A stretch of DNA of 64,000 bases from NCBI GenBank assembly GCA_021325435.1, contig JAJPHE010000031.1:1-64000 (forward strand), given 5' to 3'. Below the pieces are notes generated by a model. That model saw only the letters and a program-made list of their open reading frames with translations. It was not told the origin of the DNA and ran no database searches. This document shows positions 39,068 to 48,699 of the stretch, in pieces. The stretch comes from Actinomycetota bacterium (GTDB lineage Bacteria; Actinomycetota; Acidimicrobiia; Acidimicrobiales; JAJPHE01). Every line of letters starts with the position of its first letter. Position 1 is the stretch's first letter. Made by a program: the position numbers and the translations under genes.

Positions 39068-39408
39068 GCCCGTGCTCCCCGTGAGGAGCGGCGGCTCCGT
39101 CCTGACACGATGGCCAGCACGGCGGCAAAGGCGACGGCGATGCCCGCCGCCGCGGTGATGAAGTAAGGGATCCACGTCCACGTGCCAGTGAAGAGGGTGC
39201 CGGTCTCCGTCTGCAGCACCCGCAGCGAAGCCAACAGCAACAGAGCCACCCCCACGGCCAGCACCATGGAGCCGGCCATGCCGAACGCGACGTACTTGCC
39301 GATGCCCTTGAGCGGCTGCAACGTCTCTTGTTTGGCGTAGGCGACGACCAGGTCCCAGAGCTCGGACACCAGCTTGGGCAGGCTCTCGTCGCGTCGGTTC
39401 TGGCTCAC
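39064..39408 (-). CDS. Phage-holin-3_6/DUF1469-like two-TM membrane protein
   Basis: SLPKLVSELWDLVVAYAKQETLQPLKGIGKYVAFGMAGSMVLAVGVALLLLASLRVLQT. Confidence 0.7.
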   Translation of the reverse strand: MSQNRRDESLPKLVSELWDLVVAYAKQETLQPLKGIGKYVAFGMAGSMVLAVGVALLLLASLRVLQTETGTLFTGTWTWIPYFITAAAGIAVAFAAVLAIVSGRSRRSSRGARA

Positions 39409-39445
39409 GGGCTCCCCGGATTCGGCCGAATACGGACCGCGGGTT

Positions 39446-40078
39446 CTATCGCCCCGAAAGCCGGTACGCAAACAGCTCGGCCGCGGCCTGCGTCGACTCG
39501 ACCAGCAGCTCGAGGCGGGCGGCGGGGGTCGGGGCCTCCAGAAGAGCCTGATGGTCGACCGGCCCCAGCGGCGCCACCGAGCACAGCTGGTAGACGGCGA
39601 CGGCAGGGTCCGGGTCGAAACGGGCGGTGGCCGCCGCCCTCACCAGCCCCAGCTCCGACGCCAGGGCAAGGGCCCGGCGGACCTGGCGCTCGGCCTCGCC
39701 CAACAGCTCGATGGCGTCCGGGCCGACGGGCGGGTCGGACAGGTCCTCGGCCAGGGCCACCGGGTAGGGATCATCGGGAAGCCAGGTCGTGACCCGAATC
39801 CGCCTGGTCCCCCTCGTCTGCAGAGCCCACCGGCCTCCCCCGAGCTCTGCCTCGGCGACGATGCGGGCCACCGTGCCCACCGAGAAGCGACTGTCGCCCC
39901 CGCCCACCTCGTGGCCCCGTTCGATGAGGACGACCCCGAACTGGCGGCCGGAGCGCAGGCAGTCGTGGACCAGAGCCTGATAGCGCGGCTCGAACACGTG
40001 CAGGGAAAGATCAGCGTGCGGGAAGAGGACCGCCCCCAAGGGGAACATGGGAAGTGGCAGGGCTGGCGGGGCCGTCAC
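39446..40078 (-). CDS. LON substrate-binding-domain protein
   Basis: LPMFPLGAVLFPHADLSLHVFEPRYQALVHDCLRSGRQFGVVLIERGHEVGGGD. Confidence 0.9.
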   Translation of the reverse strand: MTAPPALPLPMFPLGAVLFPHADLSLHVFEPRYQALVHDCLRSGRQFGVVLIERGHEVGGGDSRFSVGTVARIVAEAELGGGRWALQTRGTRRIRVTTWLPDDPYPVALAEDLSDPPVGPDAIELLGEAERQVRRALALASELGLVRAAATARFDPDPAVAVYQLCSVAPLGPVDHQALLEAPTPAARLELLVESTQAAAELFAYRLSGR

Positions 40079-40099
40079 GCCCGAGACATACCATCTGGC

Positions 40100-40741
40100 G
40101 TGCCCACGTTGTCGGAGGCGGAGTCCAAGCAGAAGCTGGCCGCCCGGGGCGTGCCGGTGCCCGCCGAGGCGTTGGTCTCCACCCCGGAGGAAGCGGCGGC
40201 GGCCGCCGCCCGCCTCGGCTTCCCGGTCGTGGCCAAGCTGTGCGGGCCGACCATCGCCCACAAGACCGAGCGGGGCCTGGTCCGCCTGGGCCTGACCGAC
40301 GAGGGGGCGGTCGAGGCGGCGGCCGCCGACTTGCTGGCCGCGGCCCGCCCCGATGACGGGGAGGTGGGGGTGCTCGTCGGCCAGATGGTGAGAGGCGGCC
40401 GCGAGCTCATCGCCGGCATGGGCCGCGATCCGCAGTTCGGGCCCTACGTGATGCTCGGCCTGGGCGGGATCCTGGCCGAGGCGGTCGCCGAAGTGGTCTT
40501 TCGGCTGGTGCCGCTGGCGAGGGTCGACGCCGAGGAGATGATCGAGCAACTCCCGGCTCAGCGTCTGCTCGCCGCCTTTCGGGGCGAGCCGGAGGTCGAC
40601 CGCTCGGCGCTCGCCGATGTGCTCGTCGCCCTCTCGGACCTGGCCGCCGCCGAGCCCCGGCTCATGTCGGCGGACCTGAACCCCCTCATCATCTCGGACG
40701 GTCGGCCCGTGGCGGTCGACGCTCTGCTGGAGATGGCATGA
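40100..40741 (+). CDS. ATP-grasp acetyl/acyl-CoA synthetase beta-subunit-like
   Basis: GFPVVAKLCGPTIAHKTERGLVRLGL, VMLGLGGILAEAVAEVVFRLVPL; overlaps next CDS (ATGA). Confidence 0.85.
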   Translation: MPTLSEAESKQKLAARGVPVPAEALVSTPEEAAAAAARLGFPVVAKLCGPTIAHKTERGLVRLGLTDEGAVEAAAADLLAAARPDDGEVGVLVGQMVRGGRELIAGMGRDPQFGPYVMLGLGGILAEAVAEVVFRLVPLARVDAEEMIEQLPAQRLLAAFRGEPEVDRSALADVLVALSDLAAAEPRLMSADLNPLIISDGRPVAVDALLEMA

Positions 40742-42210
40742 AGCCCACAGACGAGCAGTTCCGCGCCCTGTTCGAGCCCCAGGGGGTGATCGTGGCCGGG
40801 GCGTCCAGCCATCCGGGGAAGTTCGGCTTCGCCGCCCTCCACAACGTGCTCGCCGCCGGCTACAAGGGCCGGGTCTTCGCCCTCAACCGCGACGGCGAAG
40901 AAATCCTCGGGCTGGAGGCGGCGACGGAAGTGTCCGAGCTCCCCGACGGGGCCGCCGACCTCGTGGTCGTGTGCACCCCGGCCGCCGCCAACCCGGACCT
41001 GCTGCGGGCCTGCGCGGCCAAAGGGGTGAGGGCGGCCTTCGTCGCCTCGGCCGGCTACCGCGAGGCAGGCGACGAGGGCGCCCGGGCCGAGGCGGAGCTG
41101 GCGGCCCTGGCCGACGAGTTGGGGATCCTCCTCGCCGGGCCCAACGGCCAGGGCCTCGTGTCGACGCCGGCGGAGTTGTGCGCCCAGATCGTGGCCCCGT
41201 ACCCGCCGGCCGGCTCCATATCTATAGCGAGCCAATCGGGGAACTTCGTCTCGTCACTCATGAACTACTCGGTGCAGACGGGGGTGGGAGTAGCCCGGGC
41301 GGTGAGCGTCGGGAACGGGGCCGCCCTGACCGTGCCCGACTACGTCGAGTGGTTCGGATCCGATCCGGCCACGGACGTCGTCATCGCCTACATGGAAAGC
41401 GTGTCCGACGGCCGATCCGCCTACGAGCAGCTCCGGGCGGTATCCGAACGCAAACCGGTCGTCATGGTGAAAGGCGGGGTGACTGCGGGCGGCCAGCGGG
41501 CGGCGTCGTCCCACACCGGGGCCCTGGCCACCGAGGACCGGGTCTTCGACGGCATGCTCCGCCAAGCCGGCGTCCTGCGCACCGGCAACATCGAGGACGC
41601 CTTCGAGCTGGCGGCCACCTTCGCCACTCAACCTCTGCCCAAGGGACCCAACACGGTCGTGGTGACCACCGTCGGTGGCTGGGGCGTGGTGACCGCCGAC
41701 GCCATCGGCGCCTCCTCGCTCGAGCTGATGGCCCTGCCCGACGACCTGCGGGCGGCCATCGACTCGCGGCTGCCGCCCAGGTGGAGCCGTAACAACCCGA
41801 TCGACATGGCGGGCGGCGAGACCCGAGACACGGTGCCCGAGGTCCTCGAGCTGGTGGCCCGCCACCCCCAGGTCGACGCCGTGCTCTACCTGGGTCTCGG
41901 AATCCAGTCCAACACGGCGAAGTTCCTGCGCCAGGGCCCCTTCTTCCCCGACCACGGCCTCGACCGGATCGTCTCGTTCCACGAGCGTCAGGACCGTCGC
42001 TTCGCCGACACCGCGGCGGAGATCTCCGACGCCACCGGCAAGCCGGTGCTGACCTCCACCGAGCTGGCCGTGGCCGACCCGGACAACCCCGGGCCGGCCC
42101 AGGTGAGGGCGACGGGGCGGCTGTGCTACAGCGCCGCCCATCGGGCCGTCGGCGCACTGGACCGGATGTGGCGTTACTCCCTCTGGCGCCGCCGACGGGG
42201 CCTCGCCTAG
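40738..42210 (+). CDS. Acetate--CoA ligase (ADP-forming)-like alpha subunit, CoA-binding
   Basis: LFEPQGVIVAGASSHPGKFGFAALHNVLAAGYKGRVFALNRDGEEILG, SQSGNFVSSLMNY, SSHTGALATEDRVFDGML. Confidence 0.9.
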   Translation: MKPTDEQFRALFEPQGVIVAGASSHPGKFGFAALHNVLAAGYKGRVFALNRDGEEILGLEAATEVSELPDGAADLVVVCTPAAANPDLLRACAAKGVRAAFVASAGYREAGDEGARAEAELAALADELGILLAGPNGQGLVSTPAELCAQIVAPYPPAGSISIASQSGNFVSSLMNYSVQTGVGVARAVSVGNGAALTVPDYVEWFGSDPATDVVIAYMESVSDGRSAYEQLRAVSERKPVVMVKGGVTAGGQRAASSHTGALATEDRVFDGMLRQAGVLRTGNIEDAFELAATFATQPLPKGPNTVVVTTVGGWGVVTADAIGASSLELMALPDDLRAAIDSRLPPRWSRNNPIDMAGGETRDTVPEVLELVARHPQVDAVLYLGLGIQSNTAKFLRQGPFFPDHGLDRIVSFHERQDRRFADTAAEISDATGKPVLTSTELAVADPDNPGPAQVRATGRLCYSAAHRAVGALDRMWRYSLWRRRRGLA

Positions 42211-42256
42211 CCGGGGGACGGGTTCGGAGCAACCCAGGCTGGGCTACTGTCTGACG

Positions 42257-42997
42257 ATGCCCCCCGTGCTGCTTGCCGTGCTGATCGGCCTGGTCGTGGC
42301 CCAGTTCGCCAATCTCATCACGACCGTCTACCTCCACCGGACCCTTTCCCATCGGGCCATGACGGTCGTCCCGGCGGTGGGCTTCGTGTTCCGTTTGATC
42401 ACTTGGATCACCACTGGCATCCGGCCCCGTCAGTGGGTGGCGGTGCACCGTCGCCACCACGCCTTCACCGACGTGCCCGGCGACCCCCACTCCCCCGTAC
42501 TCGAGGGCTATTGGCGGGTGCAGCTGGGCAACGTGGCCATGTACCGGCGGGCCGCTCGTGACTCCGAGACGCTGGCCCGCTACGCCCGCGACCTGCCGGC
42601 GGACCGTTGGGACCGGGTGCTGTTCGACCACGCCCTGCTCGGACTGGGGCTGGGAGTGGCCTTTCTCGCCATCTTCCTGGGCTGGCCGCTGGCCCTGATC
42701 GCGGGGGGTGTCCACGCCGTCACCTACCTGACCCTCAGCGCTGCGGTGAACGCGGTAGGCCACACGTGGGGCCGGCGCCGCTATGACAACCCCGCCCGCA
42801 ACAACCAGTGGCTGGCGTGGCTGACCGCCGGCGAGGGGCTGCACAACAACCACCACGCCGCCCCCACGTCGGCGCGCCTCGCCCACCAACGGGGCGAGAT
42901 CGACCCCGGCTGGTGGCTGGTCCGCCTGCTGGTGCGGCGCGGTTGGGGCACGGTCCGCCACAGCGACGCCAAGCTGAGAACGCCCGCCGCCGCCTGA
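42257..42997 (+). CDS. Membrane fatty acid desaturase
   Basis: HRTLSHRA, HRRHHAFTD, HNNHHAAP histidine boxes. Confidence 0.92.
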   Translation: MPPVLLAVLIGLVVAQFANLITTVYLHRTLSHRAMTVVPAVGFVFRLITWITTGIRPRQWVAVHRRHHAFTDVPGDPHSPVLEGYWRVQLGNVAMYRRAARDSETLARYARDLPADRWDRVLFDHALLGLGLGVAFLAIFLGWPLALIAGGVHAVTYLTLSAAVNAVGHTWGRRRYDNPARNNQWLAWLTAGEGLHNNHHAAPTSARLAHQRGEIDPGWWLVRLLVRRGWGTVRHSDAKLRTPAAA

Positions 42998-42999
42998 CG

Positions 43000-44097
43000 G
43001 TGGCGACCCTGGCCGCCAGGGCGGTCGTCACGCCCGAGGGGATCCTCTCCCCGGCGGTCGTGGAGACCGACGGCGAGCTGATCGCGTCGGTCGGCCCCAC
43101 CACCGGGCCCGTCCCCGACCGGATGATCGCGCCGGGCTACATCGACCTACAGGTCAACGGCCACGACGATGTCGACGTGTCGGCTGCCGAGGGCGGCGAC
43201 TGGGACCGACTCGACGATCTGCTCCTCGCCCAGGGCGTCACCACTTGGTGCCCGACTCTGGTCACCTCCCCCCTCGAGTCCTACCGCCCCCGCCTGGAGC
43301 AGATCGCCGCCGCCGCCGCCCGGGGCGGTCGCCGGCCCCACATCGCCGGAGCCCATCTCGAGGGTCCCTTCCTCGGAGGTCTTCCAGGAGCCCACGACCG
43401 TCGCTTCCTGGCCCCCCTCGACCTCGACTGGATCGACCAGCTGCCACCGGTCGTGCGGGTGGTGACCGTGGCCCCGGAGCTCGAACGGTCGCCGGCGGCG
43501 ATCCGCGCCCTCGCCGAACGAGGGGTCGTCGTCTCCCTCGGGCACTCCACTGCCACCTACGAGGAGACCCTCGCCGCCGCCGACAGCGGCGCTCGACTGG
43601 TTACCCACCTGTTCAACGCCATGTCACCCGTCCACCACCGCCAGCCCGGAATGGTCGGCGCCGCCCTCACCGACCACCGGCTCACCCCCACCCTCATCGC
43701 CGACCTCGTCCACGTGCACCCGGCGGTGATCGCCGTGGCCTTCCGGGCCCGGGGAGGCGCCGGCGTCGCCCTCGTCACCGACGCGGTGGCGTGGCGGTCG
43801 GGTCGGGTCGGGTCGTCGGGGATCAGCCGAGTCGACGAAGACGCCCCCCGCCGTCCGGACGGGACCATCGCCGGCAGCGCCCTCACCATGGACCGCGCCG
43901 TGCGCAACGTCGTGTCCGCCGCCGGGGTGCCCTTCGAGGCGGCCGTCGCCGCCGCCTCCACCGTGCCGGCCCGGGTGCTCGGCGACCGGACCCGGGGCGA
44001 GGTCGCCCCCGGCCGGCGGGCCGATCTCGTCGTCCTCGACTCCGAGATGAGGGTGGGCCAGACCTGGGTGGGAGGCGAACCGGCGTGGGAGGGCTGA
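43000..44097 (+). CDS. nagA: N-acetylglucosamine-6-phosphate deacetylase
   Basis: APGYIDLQVNG, GAHLEGPFLGGLPGAHD, SLGHSTATYEETLAAADSGARLVTHLFNAMSPVHHRQPG. Confidence 0.93.
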   Translation: MATLAARAVVTPEGILSPAVVETDGELIASVGPTTGPVPDRMIAPGYIDLQVNGHDDVDVSAAEGGDWDRLDDLLLAQGVTTWCPTLVTSPLESYRPRLEQIAAAAARGGRRPHIAGAHLEGPFLGGLPGAHDRRFLAPLDLDWIDQLPPVVRVVTVAPELERSPAAIRALAERGVVVSLGHSTATYEETLAAADSGARLVTHLFNAMSPVHHRQPGMVGAALTDHRLTPTLIADLVHVHPAVIAVAFRARGGAGVALVTDAVAWRSGRVGSSGISRVDEDAPRRPDGTIAGSALTMDRAVRNVVSAAGVPFEAAVAAASTVPARVLGDRTRGEVAPGRRADLVVLDSEMRVGQTWVGGEPAWEG

Positions 44098-45296
44098 GCG
44101 AGGGTCGCCGGCCGCCCGCCTTCGCCGCCGCCCTCTCCGAGCATCCCGTCACCGCCCACGCCACGGGCGAGGTGGTGGGCCAGGTGCTCGAGACGATGGG
44201 CGACCGTCCCGACCTGGCCCTGCTGTTTGTCACGCCTCCCCACGCCGGAGCCCTAGAAGACGCCGCCGCCGCCGTGCGGGCGACCCTCGCTCCCACCGTG
44301 CTGGTGGGCTGTGCCGCCGAGTCGGTCGCCGGGCCCCGCCGTGAGGTCGAACAGGCCGCGGCCGTCTCCTTGTGGGCAGCCCGGTTGGGTCGGGTCCGCG
44401 CCGTCGAGCTCACCTGCCCACCGGTGGGAGACGATCCGGACCCGATCGGCGGATGGCCCACCGACCTCGATTTCGTGCCGGGGGCCCTGATCCTTCTCGC
44501 CGACCCCTACAGCTTCGACGCCGACCGCTTTTTTGCGTGGCTCCTCGACCGCCATCCGGGGCTGCCGGTCATCGGTGGCATGGCTTCGGCCGCCCGCGGC
44601 CCAGGAGGCAACCGACTGACCGTGGACGGTCGCATGAGGACCGCCGGCGCCGTGGGGGCGCTGCTGCCGGCCGCGGTGCCCGTCGCCACGGTCGTGTCGC
44701 AGGGGTGCCGGCCCATCGGCCAGCCGTGGGCGGTCACCCGCGCAGAACGCAACGTGGTCTACGAGCTGGCGGGACGACCGGCGATGGAGCGGCTCCTCGA
44801 AGTGGCCGAGCACGACCTCGGCCCCGAAGAGGTGTCGGTCATCAACCAGGGCGGCCTCCACCTCGGACGGGTGATCGACGAGCACAAGGCCGACTTCTCG
44901 CGGGGTGACTTCCTCGTGCGCAACGTCCTCGGGGCCGACCGGGAGGTAGGAGCCATCGCCGTCAACGACATGGTCGACGTCGGCACCACGGTGCAGTTCC
45001 ACCTGCGTGACGCCTCCACCGCCGACGAGGACCTGCGTGCGCTCCTGGCCTCCCGCCGGGCCCAGGCGGCTCTGCTGTTCACGTGCAACGGGCGGGGCAC
45101 CCGGCTGTTCCGTCGTCCTGACCACGATGCCGACGTCCTCGCTGATGCGCTCGACGAAGCTCCGGTCGCCGGTTTCTTCGCTGCCGGGGAATTCGGACCG
45201 GTCGGGGGACACAACTTCGTCCACGGCTTCACCGCCTCCATCGCCCTGTTCGGCGACGGTCACGGGGTGGGCACCCTGGGTAGGGTTTCCCCATGA
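44085..45296 (+). CDS. FIST N/C domain signal-transduction protein
   Basis: DLALLFVTPPHAGALEDAAAAVRATLAPTVLVGCAAESVAG... ALLFTCNGRGTRLF, FFAAGEFGPVGGHNFVHGFTASIALF. Confidence 0.9.
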   Translation: MGGLSEGRRPPAFAAALSEHPVTAHATGEVVGQVLETMGDRPDLALLFVTPPHAGALEDAAAAVRATLAPTVLVGCAAESVAGPRREVEQAAAVSLWAARLGRVRAVELTCPPVGDDPDPIGGWPTDLDFVPGALILLADPYSFDADRFFAWLLDRHPGLPVIGGMASAARGPGGNRLTVDGRMRTAGAVGALLPAAVPVATVVSQGCRPIGQPWAVTRAERNVVYELAGRPAMERLLEVAEHDLGPEEVSVINQGGLHLGRVIDEHKADFSRGDFLVRNVLGADREVGAIAVNDMVDVGTTVQFHLRDASTADEDLRALLASRRAQAALLFTCNGRGTRLFRRPDHDADVLADALDEAPVAGFFAAGEFGPVGGHNFVHGFTASIALFGDGHGVGTLGRVSP

Positions 45297-46411
45297 CCAG
45301 GCTGACCAGGCTTTACGAGGAGCAGGGCCAGAGCGCCTGGCTCGACAACCTCACCCGCCACCACCTCTCGTCCGGACATCTAGCCGAACTGGTCGGTGCT
45401 GGCATCCGAGGAGTCACGTCGAACCCGACCATCTTCCAGAAGGCCATCTCCGCCGGCGACGAATATGACCAGCAGTTCGCCGACGCACTGCGCCGGAGCT
45501 CGGTGGAGGACGCCTATTGGGAGCTGGTGATCCGCGACATCGAAGGCGCCCTCGACGTGTTCGCCCCGCTCTACAAGTCAACCGGCGGAGGTGACGGATT
45601 CGTGTCGATCGAAGTGTCTCCGGCCCTGGCCGGCGACACCGAGGCGACCATCCGGTCCGCACGGCAGCTGCACGAGCGGATCTCCCGTCCCAACCTGTTC
45701 GTCAAGATCCCCGCCACCCCGGAGGGGGTGCCGGCCATCAACGCCATGTTCGCCGAGGGGCGAAGCATCAACATCACCCTGATTTTCAGCCTGAGCCGGT
45801 ATGCCCAGGTGATCGAGGCCTACCTGTCGGGGCTCGAGGAGCTCGTGGGCAAGGGCGGCGACCCGTCGAAGGTCCACAGCGTCGCCTCCTTCTTCGTCAG
45901 CCGGGTCGACACCGAGGCCGACCGACGACTCGACGCCATCGCCTCCTCGGCGGATCCCGGCACGGCCCAGGTGGCCACCAGCCTGAAGGGGAAGCTGGCC
46001 GTCGCTCAGGCCAAGCTGGCCTACCAGCTGTTCCAGCAACGGTTCTCCGGGTCGCGGTGGGAGGCCCTGGCGGCCAAGGGCGCCCGGCTGCAGCGCCCGT
46101 TGTGGGCGTCGACGAGCACCAAGAACCCCGACTACCCGGACCTGCTCTACGTCGACAGCCTCATCGGCCCCCACACGGTGAACACCATGCCGGACGCCAC
46201 CATCGACGCCTTCCTCGACCACGGCACCCTGGCCCGGACCATCGACCACGGCGCTGACGAAGCCAAGCGCCAGATGGAACAGGCCGCAGAGATCGGCGTC
46301 GACATGGAAGACGTCGCCCGCACCCTGGAGGAAGAAGGGGTGGCGGCGTTCTCCAAGTCCTTCGACGAGCTCATGCAGCTGCTGACCGACAAGGCCAACG
46401 CCCTGCGGTGA
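45293..46411 (+). CDS. tal: Transaldolase
   Basis: QSAWLDNLTR, GIRGVTSNPTIFQKAIS, FVSIEVSPALAGDTEATI, NLFVKIPATPEGVPAINAM. Confidence 0.96.
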   Translation: MTRLTRLYEEQGQSAWLDNLTRHHLSSGHLAELVGAGIRGVTSNPTIFQKAISAGDEYDQQFADALRRSSVEDAYWELVIRDIEGALDVFAPLYKSTGGGDGFVSIEVSPALAGDTEATIRSARQLHERISRPNLFVKIPATPEGVPAINAMFAEGRSINITLIFSLSRYAQVIEAYLSGLEELVGKGGDPSKVHSVASFFVSRVDTEADRRLDAIASSADPGTAQVATSLKGKLAVAQAKLAYQLFQQRFSGSRWEALAAKGARLQRPLWASTSTKNPDYPDLLYVDSLIGPHTVNTMPDATIDAFLDHGTLARTIDHGADEAKRQMEQAAEIGVDMEDVARTLEEEGVAAFSKSFDELMQLLTDKANALR

Positions 46412-47769
46412 CCAAGCTCGCCAAGCGGCTGCTCGAACGCGACCCGTCCCTTTGGCCCGTCCCCAACGTGGCGCCCGAGCGGCTGGGTTGGCTCGACGTC
46501 CCCCGCAGAATGCTGGGCGAGGCGAGGGAGCTGAGCCAGTGGGCGGCCGCCGTCCCGCACGGGCGGGTCGTGCTGCTGGGGATGGGGGGATCCTCCCTCG
46601 GCCCTGAGGTTTTGCGGGCCACCCGAGACACCCTCGGGGGCGGCGGCCGCGAGCTGATCGTCCTCGACACGACCGACCCGGCGACCATCCAGTCGACCTC
46701 GGTCGAGGACGCCTTCTTCCTCGTCTCCTCGAAGTCGGGCACGACCCTCGAGGTCGAGGCGCTGCTGGCGCGGATGTGGAGCATGGTGCCGGACCCGTCG
46801 CGCTACGCGGCCATCACCGATCCCGGCACTCCCCTGGCGACCCTGGCCGAGCGCCGCGGGTTCCTGCGTACCTTCGTGAACCCGGCCGACATCGGGGGCC
46901 GGTACTCGGTCCTCTCCTACTTCGGACTGGTCCCCGCTGCCCTGGCCGGCCTCGAGATCGACGGGCTGTGCGAGATGGCGCTCGACACCGACATCGAGGA
47001 GGCCGTGGAGCTCGGGGCTCACCTCGGCAACGAGGCCCGGGCCGGACGCGACAAGGTGACCCTGATCGTGCCGGAGCCGTTCGCGTCCTTCGGGCTGTGG
47101 GTGGAGCAGCTCATCGCCGAGTCCACCGGCAAGCACGGAACCGGCTGCGTTCCGGTTCCGACCACCCAGCCGGAGGAGGGCCCGGACCGCAACCCGGTCA
47201 CGGTGGAGGCCGCCAAGCTGCTCGACCTGGGCACCCTCTTCTACCGGTGGGAGGTGGCCACTGCCGTCGCCGGTCACTTCCTCGCCATCGATCCCTTCGA
47301 CGAACCCAACGTCTCCGAGTCGAAGGCCAACACCAAGGCCGTGCTCGAGTCACTACCCCTGCCGGAGGTAGACCGGGCCGAGCCGGGCGAACTGGCTGAC
47401 TGGCTGACCGAGTCCTTCCGGCCCGGGGACTACGTATCGCTGCAGGCCTACCTTCCCTACGGCCAGGACGACCGGCTGGAGGGCGCCCGGCGCCGGGTGC
47501 GCGACCGGCTCGGTGGCGCACCGGTGACCGCCGGTTACGGGCCCCGCTTCCTCCACTCCACCGGCCAGCTCCACAAGGGAGGACCGAACAGCGTCCTGGC
47601 CGTCCAGCTCCTGCGGGCCGGCGACCAACCCTTCGTCGAAATACCCGATCATCCCTACGACTTCGGTACTCTCCTCGCCGCCCAGGCCCTCGGTGACCAC
47701 CAGAGCCTCAAGAAGCACGGGCGGCGGGTGATAAGGGTCGCAGTCGACGACCTCGGCTCGGTGGGCTGA
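46408..47769 (+). CDS. pgi: Glucose-6-phosphate isomerase
   Basis: VVLLGMGGSSLGPEVLRAT, LVSSKSGTTLEVEA, FSVLS-like GGRYSVLSYFGLVPAAL. Confidence 0.92.
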   Translation: MTKLAKRLLERDPSLWPVPNVAPERLGWLDVPRRMLGEARELSQWAAAVPHGRVVLLGMGGSSLGPEVLRATRDTLGGGGRELIVLDTTDPATIQSTSVEDAFFLVSSKSGTTLEVEALLARMWSMVPDPSRYAAITDPGTPLATLAERRGFLRTFVNPADIGGRYSVLSYFGLVPAALAGLEIDGLCEMALDTDIEEAVELGAHLGNEARAGRDKVTLIVPEPFASFGLWVEQLIAESTGKHGTGCVPVPTTQPEEGPDRNPVTVEAAKLLDLGTLFYRWEVATAVAGHFLAIDPFDEPNVSESKANTKAVLESLPLPEVDRAEPGELADWLTESFRPGDYVSLQAYLPYGQDDRLEGARRRVRDRLGGAPVTAGYGPRFLHSTGQLHKGGPNSVLAVQLLRAGDQPFVEIPDHPYDFGTLLAAQALGDHQSLKKHGRRVIRVAVDDLGSVG

Positions 47770-47790
47770 GCGGAAAGGGAGGGACCCGGC

Positions 47791-48699
47791 ATGAAGATCG
47801 GGATGGTGGGTCTGGGCCGCATGGGGGGCAACATGACCCTCCGGCTGATCAGGGGAGGCCACCAGGTGGTCGCCTACGACCTCTCCGAGGCCGCCCGCGA
47901 CTCGGCGGCCGGCCAGGGAGCGGAGACGGCTGCCACCCTCGAGGAGCTGGTGGCCAAGCTGGAGTCACCCCGCACCGCCTGGGTGATGGTGCCCGCCGGC
48001 GCCCCCACCGACGAGACCATCGACGCCCTGGCCCGGTTGCTGTCGTCCGGCGACCTCATCGTCGACGGCGGCAACTCCTTCTACCGCGACGGCATCGCCG
48101 CGGCCGAGCGTCTGTCCGCCTCCGGCATCCACTTCGTGGACGCGGGCGTGTCCGGCGGGATATGGGGCCTCGACAACGGCTACTGCCTGATGGTGGGCGG
48201 CAGCAAGGAGGCGGTGGCGATCGTCGAGCCCGCCCTCCTCACCTTGGCCCCCGAGGGCGGATACGCCCACGTCGGGCCGGTGGGGGCCGGCCACTTCGTC
48301 AAGATGGTCCACAACGGCATCGAGTACGGCCTCATGCAGGCCTACGGGGAAGGGTTCGAGCTCATGCACGCGGCGAGCGAGTTCGACCTGGACCTCCATC
48401 AGATCGCGTCGATCTGGAGATACGGGTCGGTGGTGCGCTCCTGGCTGCTCGAGCTGCTCGAGCTGGCGCTGGCCGACGACGCCCAGTTCGAGCAGATCCG
48501 CGGGGTGGTGGCCGACTCCGGTGAGGGAAGGTGGACGATCAACGAGGCGGTGGACCGGGCGGTGCCGTCCCCGGTGATCACCGCCGCTTTGTACGCCCGC
48601 TTCGCGTCCAGGCAGGACGAGTCGTTCGCCGCCCGGGTGTCGGCCGCGCTGCGCAACCAGTTCGGCGGACACGCCGTCGTCACCGGCGAAGGCGGATGA
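47791..48699 (+). CDS. gnd: 6-phosphogluconate dehydrogenase (decarboxylating, GndA-like short form)
   Basis: MKIGMVGLGRMGGNMTLRLIRGGHQVVAYD, DGGNSFYRD, FVDAGVSGGIWGLDNGYCLMVGG. Confidence 0.96.
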   Translation: MKIGMVGLGRMGGNMTLRLIRGGHQVVAYDLSEAARDSAAGQGAETAATLEELVAKLESPRTAWVMVPAGAPTDETIDALARLLSSGDLIVDGGNSFYRDGIAAAERLSASGIHFVDAGVSGGIWGLDNGYCLMVGGSKEAVAIVEPALLTLAPEGGYAHVGPVGAGHFVKMVHNGIEYGLMQAYGEGFELMHAASEFDLDLHQIASIWRYGSVVRSWLLELLELALADDAQFEQIRGVVADSGEGRWTINEAVDRAVPSPVITAALYARFASRQDESFAARVSAALRNQFGGHAVVTGEGG